Positions 1-7,366 of a stretch of DNA of 18,210 bases are shown here, one piece after another. The translations under genes were made by a program, and so were the position numbers. Each line of letters starts with the position of its first letter. Within the stretch, counting starts at the first letter, position 1. Origin of the DNA: Bacillota bacterium (lineage in GTDB: Bacteria; Bacillota; Desulfotomaculia; Desulfotomaculales; Desulfallaceae); the NCBI GenBank assembly GCA_023439185.1, contig JAEXOR010000036.1, forward strand, positions 1 through 18,210. The letters are read 5' to 3'. Below the pieces are notes generated by a model. The model saw only the letters and a program-made list of their open reading frames with translations. It was not told the origin of the DNA and ran no database searches.

Positions 1-529
1 GGTGCGAGCTGTGAAACAGCGCGCAAATGCGTGATGTTTCCTCTTGAAGATGGAGGTGACTCTGTTTTCATTAGTAAGCTAATATCATACAGTAGGGAAA
101 TCCTATCAGGTAATACCTAACCAGTAGCCTGTACCTAGTCCTTGGAACCGAAATGGTAACATTAGGTTTAAGCGTAGGGCGGGGAGCAAACGAGCCGAAA
201 TTAAAGTGAAGCTATTGAGCCACGAAATTATTTTCTAAACGAAGAGGTCGATACCGTCTCTATGGTAGCAGACAACATCATACAAATCGTAATGGTGAGA
301 CTTGTATGACTCTTCCGGGGTCTGAGTGCTCGGCGAGTTTGATGATAAGTATGTTATTAGAACAGATGAGATCCTATAATGCCTGAGAAATCAGTATGCG
401 AAATCAAGTAAGGAAACAAGCGAGATGAGCAAATGCATTATAGGAAGTCCGACTAACTCATAGTACCGGAGAAGTTTGTGAAAACAAATGGAGGGAAGGG
501 GTTAGCACAACATAGCCTCAAGTAAACGG

Positions 530-1876
530 GTGATATTGCAGACAGGAGAGCTGAAGAACATTATTAACGATTTACTTGGGATACGATTCAACGTAGAAAA
601 GGCTAGACTTGATGGGAAGGTTCAGAACCTCGCTTCCTATATCAATGAAAAGACGCTGATAGCCAGCCATAAGGAAATGGACGGAAAGAAAGCCAGGGGA
701 ATTGATAGGGTAGCAAAGGAAGATTATTCTGTCAACTTAAAAGCAGACGTAAAACATTTGGTAAAACGAATGAAAAACGGAAGCTACAAACCAAAACCTA
801 TAAGGAGAGTGTATATTCCAAAAGACGGAAGCAACAAAATGAGACCGTTGGGGATATCATGCTACGAGGATAAACTAGTTGAACACATCATAGCACAGAT
901 ATTAACCATGGTATATGAGCCGAAGTTCTATAATGAATCCTTTGGATTCAGACCAAACAAGAATTGCCATCAAGCGGTCAGAGAAATCATAGAGGCTGTG
1001 CAATACCACAAAGTCAATTACATCGTGGAAGCAGATATAAAGGGTTTCTTTGATAACGTAAACCATGAATGGCTGATAAAGTTCTTGGAACACGATATAG
1101 CAGATAAGAAGTTCATAGAAATAATAAGAAAGTTCCTAAAAGCTGGAATCATGGAAGATGGTAAATATTTGGAAAGTGAACAAGGCACACCGCAGGGAAA
1201 CGGAGCCTCACCATTACTTGCAAACATATATCTACATTACGTAATGGACAACTGGTTTGATGTAAAAGTAAAACGTCAATGTCGGGGCGAAGCGTATTTA
1301 ACTAGATACTGCGATGATTTTGTATGTTGCTTTCAGTATAAATGGGAAGCAGAAGCGTTTTATCAAAGGCTGATAGAAAGATTTAAGAAGTTTGGACTGG
1401 AATTAGCCTTAGAGAAGACGAAGATATTGGAATTCGGAAGATTTGCCAAGCAGAACAGGGCGAAACGAGGATTAGGCAAACCCGAAACTTTTGACTTCTT
1501 AGGATTTACATTCTATTGTAGTGAAAATGGTAAGAAAGAATTCTTTCGTTGTAAGGTTAAGACAAGCAAGAAGAAATTTAGAAGTAAAGTCCTGGCAATG
1601 AAAGAATGGATTAAGAATAATCGAATAACACCTGTAAATGAACTGATTAGGAAGATTAATCAGAAACTCAGGGGACACTATCAGTATTATGGAGTTACCG
1701 ATAATACAAGAGGTGTGAAAAGTTTTCTAAATGTGGTCAAATGGTTGTTGTTTAAATGGCTCAACAGAAGAAGTCAAAGAAGAAGCTATAAACTTGATAC
1801 ATTTTTCAATGGACTACTGAAAACTTTTCCGTTATTAGAACCGACTATAAGAGTTAGCTTATTCTATAGTTATTAG
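530..1876 (+). CDS. ltrA: group II intron reverse transcriptase/maturase (LtrA-like)
   Basis: This 448-residue intron-encoded protein would help the intron RNA splice and copy it into DNA during retrohoming. The reverse transcriptase domain spans about residues 45-300: RPLGI near 105, GFRP at 139-142, ADIKGFFDN at 168-176, GTPQG at 219-223 and the catalytic YCDD at 260-263. The maturase (X) domain follows, with DFLGF, a GHYQYYGV stretch and NRRSQRRS near the end. There is no C-terminal HNH endonuclease domain. Two departures from the usual family sequence are visible: YCDD instead of YADD, and GNGAS after GTPQ instead of GGVIS. The start is GTG; a purine-rich GGAGGGAAGGGG lies about 30 bases upstream, so the start is only fairly sure. 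The frame is intact. Confidence 0.93.
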   Translation: MILQTGELKNIINDLLGIRFNVEKARLDGKVQNLASYINEKTLIASHKEMDGKKARGIDRVAKEDYSVNLKADVKHLVKRMKNGSYKPKPIRRVYIPKDGSNKMRPLGISCYEDKLVEHIIAQILTMVYEPKFYNESFGFRPNKNCHQAVREIIEAVQYHKVNYIVEADIKGFFDNVNHEWLIKFLEHDIADKKFIEIIRKFLKAGIMEDGKYLESEQGTPQGNGASPLLANIYLHYVMDNWFDVKVKRQCRGEAYLTRYCDDFVCCFQYKWEAEAFYQRLIERFKKFGLELALEKTKILEFGRFAKQNRAKRGLGKPETFDFLGFTFYCSENGKKEFFRCKVKTSKKKFRSKVLAMKEWIKNNRITPVNELIRKINQKLRGHYQYYGVTDNTRGVKSFLNVVKWLLFKWLNRRSQRRSYKLDTFFNGLLKTFPLLEPTIRVSLFYSY

Positions 1877-1890
1877 GAATATGTTGTGAA

Positions 1891-1962
1891 GAGCCGTATG
1901 CCTTAATAGGGCACGTACGGTTCCGTCGAGGAGTATGGGCGGTAACGCCCATGCTTACTCAA
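1891..1962 (+). ncRNA. group II intron domains V and VI
   Basis: Domain V (1891-1923) begins GAGCCGTATG and closes with CGTACGGTTC, pairing around a short loop, as in most bacterial group II introns; the AGC triad is present. Domain VI follows as a hairpin in which GAGTA pairs with TACTC and TGGGCG with CGCCCA, with an unpaired A near 1957 as the likely branch point. Together they indicate a splicing-competent RNA. Confidence 0.9.
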
Positions 1963-1970
1963 GGCCAGCA

Positions 1971-3758
1971 ATGACCCCGGCAGACTCCTTGACAAATGCG
2001 GGTTTCTGCATATTGCAACCCCGGTTACGTGTAAAGGTGGCGGTATATGCTGGGGCAAACTGGTTAAGCTCGTTATATGTGTAGCTTACATTTAATTCGT
2101 CGGTGTAGGTTATGCCCGTGATGTTGCCGGCCGGATCATAATCATAACCGAATGAACTTAACCAGTTTTCCTCAGTATCCGACGCCGTATATACAGCCGC
2201 CTTCACCTATAATGAACTGGGCCATATCATCGGTGAACAACTGCCCAATGGCGTTACGGTAAGCTATGACTACGACGATAACGGCAGACTTACCTCACTG
2301 CAGCATGTCAAGGGCGGCATAACCTTGACCGGGGTTGCATACACCCTGGACAACCTGGGCAATAGAATCAGCGTTACCGACGAAAACGGAAAGACCACCG
2401 GCTACACCTATGATAATCTCAATCAACTGGCTGAAGTGCAATACCCGGACACCGGTTCAGTTACCTACACCTACGACCCCGTGGGCAACCGCCTCAGTGC
2501 AAACAACACAAACTACGCCTACGACAGCGCCAACCGGCTGATTCAAGCGGGCGGCATCCCATACTGCTATAACGCCAACGGGAACCTCGTATCCGTGGGT
2601 GAAGCGGTATACTACGATTACGACCACGAAAACCGGCTGATACAATTTGCAGACGGTACCAACGCATACCAATACACCTACGACGGTGACGGCAACCGCC
2701 TGACCCAGACAGTCACCGGGGCAGTATACGAAAGTTACAATTACATTTACGATATCAATGCAGGACTTCCGCTGCTGCTGGCAGAAATAGACAGTCAAGG
2801 GAACGCCAACAACTACCTGTATGCGAACGGATTATATAGCCGTACCAGTTCCGGAGGCATGCTGTTCTACCATGCCGATGGACTGGGCAGCGTATCGGTA
2901 ATAAGCAACGTCTACGGCGAACCGCTCAACCGCTACACCTATGACCCCTTCGGCAATCCGCTTACCGTTGATGAAACTTTGGACAACATGTTCCGCTTCA
3001 CCGGTGAGCCGTACGACCCAAGCGGATTAGTGTTCCTGCGGGCCAGGTATTATGACCCGTTTACGGGGAGATTTCTTACCCCAGACACTTTTCCGGGCAA
3101 ACTAACAGACCCGCTGTCGCAGAACCTGTATGTGTATTGCGGTAATAATCCGGTTGTTTATATAGACCCGTCGGGGCATATGACAGCTGGGCAAGCTTTG
3201 GGATCTTTTAAAGCAGGTATTAGCATAGCAACTGATTCTAATACTTACATCCAAAGCTGGAATGTAGCAAAGGATGGACTTGGCAACACATGGAATGACG
3301 CTCAAAACACAGCCGTTTATAAGGAATTAGCTCCAATAGCTAATGATTTTATGGAATGCCCCTTAATACCTGCTGGAGGCGTAAAAACTGTTGGATCGAA
3401 ATTAATTAAATTTAATGCGGGTAAAAAAATATGTGAGGGTACGGGAAGTAATGTTGCGAAAACTGCAAATGTTAGTAACTATCGAAATAATTTTCTTGAA
3501 GTAAATCCTAATATACCTAAAAAGTATCAGGTTCACCATTCACTACCACAGAAATATGAAAATATTTTAAATGACACTAGAATAAACATTCATGAAACCC
3601 AGTATCTAAGAGGAATTGATCCAACCATTCATTCAAAAATAACGAATGAATGGACAAAATGGGATAAATCATTAGGAAGAACGCCCACAGCGCAAGAAAT
3701 AATAAATTTCTCAAAGCAAATAGACAGTAAGTATGGTAACTATTGGTATAAGCCATAG
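1971..3758 (+). CDS. rhs/YD-repeat polymorphic toxin with nuclease-like tip, frame interrupted by an inverted segment
   Basis: YD repeats run on the plus strand in one frame from about 2010 to 3175: many [F/Y]xYDxxGN units, then the hallmark end of an Rhs core (LRARYYDPFTGRF, YVYCGNNPVVYIDPSGH). After DPSGH the DNA becomes AT-rich and encodes a tip of about 190 residues with VHHSLPQKYE and later HSKITNEWTKW, suggestive of an HNH/endonuclease-VII-like toxin. This tip is the part expected to enter and damage a target cell. In the DNA as given, the frame meets a TAG at 2082 inside an inverted 112-bp segment (2057-2168). The uninterrupted downstream frame begins at 2148, and its first possible start is TTG 2325, without a convincing ribosome site. 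The gene is therefore either off in this orientation or a 5'-broken remnant. The ATG at 1971 only marks the restored frame near the intron; the true 5' end probably lies before the window. Confidence 0.78.
2057..2168. repeat. inverted segment bounded by 12-bp inverted repeats inside rhs
   Basis: AAACTGGTTAAG at 2057-2068 has its exact reverse complement CTTAACCAGTTT at 2157-2168, and the match continues imperfectly inward. The 88 bases between encode YD-repeat protein only on the minus strand (GYDYDPAGNITGI, then TDELNVSYTYNELNQF), while both flanks encode it on plus. Reversing 2057-2168 on paper joins the flanks in one frame: GANWLSSFGYDYDPAGN, on to SYTYNELNQFSSVSDAVYT, and into the downstream repeats, with no stop. 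Confidence 0.8.
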
Positions 3759-3770
3759 GAGGTTACTTTC

Positions 3771-4124
3771 ATGAAAAAACAACAACTATTATTTGCTAAT
3801 CTAAAACAAATCAAAGACCATTGGGTCAATACAGCAGTAAGTAGCCTTGAACCTAATGCAGATTTAATATGGTCAAATGTCGAAGAGGATTTTAACAATT
3901 TGCAAAAATTATTTAGCACAAAAGAAGAAAAGGAAGCATTTCGAAAAGTTCTAAATGACATTGTTGCCGGGGTTATGCACTCTACTCTAGTGATGATTGA
4001 TGGCGGAGATGCTTTGGCTGATTCAATTAAAATTGATTTGATTGATGCTAGCAGTAGAGAATCACTAAAAAATAATAAAGCGCTACATGAAGAATTCTAT
4101 GGTTATTTATTCGATGTTGAATAG
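3771..4124 (+). CDS. probable immunity protein to the Rhs tip
   Basis: This 117-residue acidic, soluble protein starts 12 bases after the rhs stop, with an AGGAGGT ribosome site that overlaps that stop codon. No signal peptide or membrane segment is seen. The C-terminal half contains HSTLVMIDGGDALAD and HEEFYGYLF, a pattern I recall from uncharacterised small proteins but cannot name. Position directly behind a polymorphic toxin tip, tight coupling, small size, acidity and the same AT-rich composition as the tip are typical of cognate immunity genes. The partner would be the HH-motif domain encoded by about 3180-3758. Function is inferred from context only. It has its own strong ribosome site, so it could still be made when rhs is interrupted if transcription passes through. 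Confidence 0.72.
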   Translation: MKKQQLLFANLKQIKDHWVNTAVSSLEPNADLIWSNVEEDFNNLQKLFSTKEEKEAFRKVLNDIVAGVMHSTLVMIDGGDALADSIKIDLIDASSRESLKNNKALHEEFYGYLFDVE

Positions 4125-4235
4125 GAAAAGTCTGTTTTCTCACAGACTGTGGAGGACTGAAAGACGTATATTGGGGGAAGGTATTTGAGAAGTAATGTAA
4201 GTTTCGGGTAGTGCCAACAATTTTGTGCTTTTAAA

Positions 4236-4265
4236 GCTATAGGGGTCAGCAATGACCCCTATAGC
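4236..4265. terminator. bidirectional hairpin terminator between rhs/immunity and the reductase gene
   Basis: GCTATAGGGGTCA (4236-4248) pairs perfectly over 13 bp with 4253-4265 around a GCAA loop. AGTCTTTCT follows on plus, and TTTAAAAG follows on minus. It lies between two convergent genes (stops at 4124 plus and 4273 minus) and can serve both. A second small hairpin without a T tract (4129-4135 with 4142-4148) lies just after the immunity stop. Confidence 0.75.
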
Positions 4266-4272
4266 AGTCTTT

Positions 4273-5958
4273 CTACAGTTCGTAAGGCCAGGCCTGGAGG
4301 CCGCCTTCCATGTATTTTACGTTGGTGAACCCGGCGCCGATCAGGGTGCGCAGGGCTTCGTAACTCCTGGTGCCCAGGGCGCAGATGGCGATGATCTCTT
4401 TATCCCTGGGTACCTCGTCCAGCTTCTCCCGCAAATCGCCCAGCACCACTAATTTAACCCGGTCGTCCTTCAGACGGCGCATTTTAAACTGCGGCTCGGT
4501 GCGCACGTCCAGAAGCACCATGTCGTCGCCCCGGTCCATTTTTGCCTTGACTTCGTCCACGGTAATTGTCTTGGCCAGTCCGGCCACCTTGTTGCGCACG
4601 ATGTTGGCGGTATGGGTGGCCAAATCAATGGGCGTTGAGAACGGCGGCGCGTAGCCCAGGTCTACTTCGGCCAGTTGTTCGACGGTGGCCCCCATGGTAA
4701 TGGCGGTGGCCACCACGTCAATGCGTTTAACCGCGTCGCCGACGCCAAGAGCCTGGGCACCCAGGAGCCTGCCGGACCCTGCTTCGGTGATTAATTTCAT
4801 CAGCACCAGCCCGTGGTCCGGGTGGTAGTGGGTGCGGTCAAAGGCGTGGTTGACGGCGGTTACAATATCGAAGCCCAGTTCACGGGCCTGCTTTTCACCG
4901 AGTCCGGTACGGCCGATGTTGAACCCCATGGTGTGCAGCACAGACGTGCCCAGCACGCCGCTGAAAACGGATTTGCCGCCCGTCAGATTATCGCCCGCCA
5001 CGCGGCCCTGCCGGTTGGCGTATGTGGCCATGGGCAGGAACATTTTCTTTTGGCTTACCAGGTGGGTGGTTTCGGCGCAGTCACCCAGCGCATAGACGTC
5101 GGGGTCGTTGGTTTGCAGGTATTCGTTTACCTCGATGGCGCCGGTGGCGCCGATGGTGATGCCGGTCCGGCGGGCCAGATCCACGTTGGGCCGCACGCCT
5201 ACGGATACCACAACCAGTTCGGCGTCGACTTCGCCGTTATCCGTAACCACGGTGGTGACGTTGCCTTCCTCGTCTCCTTCCAGTTTCAACACCTTGGTGC
5301 CCAGGAGAAATTCAATGCCCTGGTCAGTCAGTTTTTTGGCCAGCACCCGGGCCATGTCCTCGTCCAGCATAACGGGCAGGATCTGGTTTTGCAGTTCCAC
5401 CACCGAGCAGAACATATGCAGTTTCATTAAAGCGTCCGCGGTTTCCAGGCCAATTAAACCGGCCCCCACGATGACCGCCTCACCGCCTTCCATGTCGCCC
5501 AGGTATTCTTTAATTTTCTGCGCGTCGTCGGGATGGTTCAATTTGAAGACGCCCTTCAGGTCCAGCCCCTCAATGGGCGGCACGAACGGCTCGGCTCCGG
5601 TGGCCAATACCAGTTTATCGTAAGGGACTGCGTATTTTTCGCCGGACTCCAGGTTTTCCACGTGCACTTCTTTCTTTTCCCGGTCAATGGACTTGGCTTC
5701 GGTACGGGTGATCACCCGGCAGCCCTTTTCACGCCAGAAATATTCCTCGTTTCTGATGACACCGTAAGTGGTTTCAAACAAATGGTTGAACTTCTGTACT
5801 TCACCGGACAGGTAAAACGGCATGCCGCACCCGGCGTAGGAGATTAGCGCGCCCTTTTCAATGATGGTTATTTCCGCGTCCGGAGCTACGCGGCGGGCCC
5901 TGGCCGCGGCTTTGGGACCCGCTGCCACACCGCCGATGATAACGATTTTTTGGCTCAT
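4273..5958 (-). CDS. CoA-disulfide/persulfide reductase fused to rhodanese domain
   Basis: The 561-residue flavoprotein belongs to the pyridine nucleotide-disulfide reductases, CoADR-rhodanese type, which use NAD(P)H to reduce CoA disulfide, CoA persulfide or polysulfide in the cytoplasm. Visible parts: FAD-binding GGVAAG near residue 9; the single active-site cysteine C44 in SYAGCGMPFYL, typical of CoADR; ATGAEP at 119-124; the NAD(P)-binding VIVGAGLIGLE at 162-172; the second FAD motif DVYALGDCAE at 287-296; a dimerisation domain; and a C-terminal rhodanese domain from about 465 with loop CALGTRS, cysteine C526. Both catalytic cysteines are kept, so a full fusion enzyme is likely. The ribosome site AAGGTGG lies upstream of ATG 5958. 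It stands alone between terminators. A role in sulfur metabolism or oxidative defence fits an anaerobe, but the substrate cannot be read from sequence. Confidence 0.9.
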   Translation of the reverse strand: MSQKIVIIGGVAAGPKAAARARRVAPDAEITIIEKGALISYAGCGMPFYLSGEVQKFNHLFETTYGVIRNEEYFWREKGCRVITRTEAKSIDREKKEVHVENLESGEKYAVPYDKLVLATGAEPFVPPIEGLDLKGVFKLNHPDDAQKIKEYLGDMEGGEAVIVGAGLIGLETADALMKLHMFCSVVELQNQILPVMLDEDMARVLAKKLTDQGIEFLLGTKVLKLEGDEEGNVTTVVTDNGEVDAELVVVSVGVRPNVDLARRTGITIGATGAIEVNEYLQTNDPDVYALGDCAETTHLVSQKKMFLPMATYANRQGRVAGDNLTGGKSVFSGVLGTSVLHTMGFNIGRTGLGEKQARELGFDIVTAVNHAFDRTHYHPDHGLVLMKLITEAGSGRLLGAQALGVGDAVKRIDVVATAITMGATVEQLAEVDLGYAPPFSTPIDLATHTANIVRNKVAGLAKTITVDEVKAKMDRGDDMVLLDVRTEPQFKMRRLKDDRVKLVVLGDLREKLDEVPRDKEIIAICALGTRSYEALRTLIGAGFTNVKYMEGGLQAWPYEL

Positions 5959-6058
5959 TCCACGACACCCACCTTAGATATTAATGGCATTCGAAACTGA
6001 CTAAATTTTAATTGCAAATAGCTCATAAAGTCAAGGACAGGCCGGTAAAAACTAAAGC

Positions 6059-6088
6059 AAAAAAACCGGGTGGTATAACCACACCCGG
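6059..6088 (-). terminator. Rho-independent terminator, minus strand (distal)
   Basis: On the minus strand CCGGGTG (6088-6082) pairs with CACCCGG (6072-6066), followed by seven T (6065-6059). It is the second of two hairpins downstream of the CD1247-like gene and should end the aroQ-to-CD1247 transcript before the reductase gene. Confidence 0.82.
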
Positions 6089-6131
6089 CATCCGGGCGCC
6101 CCGCAAGGGCACCGCTACGACAACAACACCG

Positions 6132-6159
6132 AACAAACAAGGCGCCCCCGAGGGGCGCC
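6132..6159 (-). terminator. GC-rich hairpin, proximal terminator of the CD1247-like gene
   Basis: GGCGCCCC (6141-6148) and GGGGCGCC (6152-6159) form a perfect 8-bp GC stem around a three-base loop. On minus it is followed by TTGTTTGTT. It begins 37 bases after the stop at 6196, ahead of the stronger T-tract terminator, so the two act in tandem. Confidence 0.55.
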
Positions 6160-6195
6160 CCCTGCGATAATGGCGTAATCTGATGCGCCGTTGCG

Positions 6196-6651
6196 TTACA
6201 GGTCTTCTTCTTCCAGCCTGTTTTCCATGCTGAATACGTTGCTCATGTTTTCCATGCCCTCGGGTTCGTCTGCCGACGCGAAGGTGTCGTCGTTTACGAA
6301 AACCACCTCGTCGCAATTGGGGCAGGTCACTTCAATCACGTCCTCGTCGTCGACGATATCAGGTTCAAACAATACGGTTTCCCCACAGCGCGGGCAGTCC
6401 ACTTCGATGTAATCCTGCCTGTCGTCCGCATCATTAAAATCACTTTCCAGGGCAAACAGGTCGTCGTCAATGGTTTCCACGTAGTCTTCCAGTTGTTCCT
6501 GGGAGTCCTCCAGGTCGGACACGGTTTCCGCAAAGTCATCCAAAACTTCAATGATGCTGTTCAGCAATCTGCCTTCTTTGGTGTTGACATCCAATTCCAT
6601 TCCGTTTGACAGCCCTTGCAGGTAGGCCACCTTCGACTTCAGATCGGACAT
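6196..6651 (-). CDS. CD1247-like coiled-coil zinc-ribbon protein
   Basis: This is a 151-residue, very acidic protein. Residues 1-75 are helical and coiled-coil-like, opening with SKVAYLQGLSNGMELD. Residues 86-113 hold a zinc-ribbon with C86/C89 (CPRCG) and C110/C113 (CPNC). The tail is acidic and disordered-looking. The opening matches my memory of the CD1247 N-terminal domain family, a conserved Clostridia protein of unknown function commonly next to efp. It is probably cytoplasmic. The ribosome site AAGGGGG stands about seven bases before ATG 6651. It follows efp by about 106 bases and is closed by tandem terminators. The partner it binds through the ribbon is unknown. Confidence 0.85.
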   Translation of the reverse strand: MSDLKSKVAYLQGLSNGMELDVNTKEGRLLNSIIEVLDDFAETVSDLEDSQEQLEDYVETIDDDLFALESDFNDADDRQDYIEVDCPRCGETVLFEPDIVDDEDVIEVTCPNCDEVVFVNDDTFASADEPEGMENMSNVFSMENRLEEEDL

Positions 6652-6757
6652 GAAAAAACCCCCTTATGGTTAGTGCGAGACGCTCTATAGCTTTCTGCTG
6701 TAGTATCTCTCTTTTCGGGGGTTTCTAAACATTTAACGAGGATGTTCGAAAAGTCCG

Positions 6758-7315
6758 CTAGGCCCGCTTGATGTAATGGCCGGTGCGGGTGTCTATCTGC
6801 AGCACATCGCCGTTGTTGATAAAAAAGGGCACCTGCACCACATAACCGGTTTCAAGGGTGGCGGGTTTGGAACCGCCGGAGGCGGTGTCGCCTTTAATAC
6901 CGGGTGCGGTGTCCACTACTTCCAGTTCCACAAAATTGGGCATGTCCACTCCCATGGAGCGGCCCTGGAAAGTAAGAATCTGGATGGTCATGTTTTCTTT
7001 AAGGAATTTGACGGCGTCGCCCAGTTCTTCGCCGCTCATGCTGAACTGGTCGAAAGATTCCATGTCCATAAAGTTGTACTCTTTGCCGTCATTGTACAGA
7101 TATTGCGCCTCTTTGCGCTCCACCCGCGCCTTGGGGAATTTCTCGCCGGCGTTGAAGGTTTTGTCGATTACGGCGCCGGTGCGGACGTTCCTCAGCTTGG
7201 ACCGTACAAACGCGGAACCCTTGCCGGGTTTGACGTGCTGGAAATCCACCACCTGGTAGACGTCGCCTTCAATTTCGATGGTCAGTCCGGTACGAAATTC
7301 GTTGGTTGATACCAC
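6758..7315 (-). CDS. efp: translation elongation factor P
   Basis: The 185-residue length and the whole sequence match EF-P, which binds between the P and E sites and relieves ribosomes stalled on polyproline stretches. The N-terminal KOW-like domain (1-62) carries the loop HVKPGKGSAFVRSK with tip lysine K32, the residue modified in other species; no EpmA-type modification gene is seen here. The middle OB-like domain (about 65-128) and C-terminal domain (about 129-185, with DTASGGSKPATLETG and the QIDTRTGHYIKRA end) are complete. The start is GTG 7315, with AAGGAGG nine bases upstream. It lies 51 bases after the M24 peptidase stop and is very likely cotranscribed with it. Confidence 0.97.
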   Translation of the reverse strand: MVSTNEFRTGLTIEIEGDVYQVVDFQHVKPGKGSAFVRSKLRNVRTGAVIDKTFNAGEKFPKARVERKEAQYLYNDGKEYNFMDMESFDQFSMSGEELGDAVKFLKENMTIQILTFQGRSMGVDMPNFVELEVVDTAPGIKGDTASGGSKPATLETGYVVQVPFFINNGDVLQIDTRTGHYIKRA

Positions 7316-7366
7316 TTTCTCCGCCTCCTTAAATGCGCTTTAATTAATTAAAACCATTATATTACA

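Larger units (their letters stand above)
2..1964 (+). mobile_element. group II intron, full length (3' end approximate)
   Basis: The element starts with GTGCGAG at position 2, the GUGYG 5' end of group II introns, and ends with a canonical domain V and VI (1891-1962). Its 5' half (2-529) has no gene and should fold into domains I-III; domain IV carries the reverse transcriptase (530-1876). The 3' splice site is not exact: the likely branch-point A is near 1957, which puts the end at about 1960-1965. Only one base of 5' exon lies in the window. The downstream exon is the 5' part of the rhs region, so the intron sits in or just ahead of that gene, on the same strand. Splicing would remove it from the RNA. 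I could not assign a structural class by eye. Confidence 0.88.

Noticed and set aside
1966..1978. 13-base sequence CAGCAATGACCCC repeated at 4247-4259, one copy at each side of the rhs region
   Set aside because: A 13-base match is expected by chance a few times in 18 kb, and the second copy is simply part of a terminator stem. Not enough for an attachment site.
1955..2206. Minus-strand rhs-like open frame as a separate gene
   Set aside because: Only 2057-2168 encodes YD repeats on minus; both flanks encode them on plus. It is explained by a small inversion, not by a second gene.
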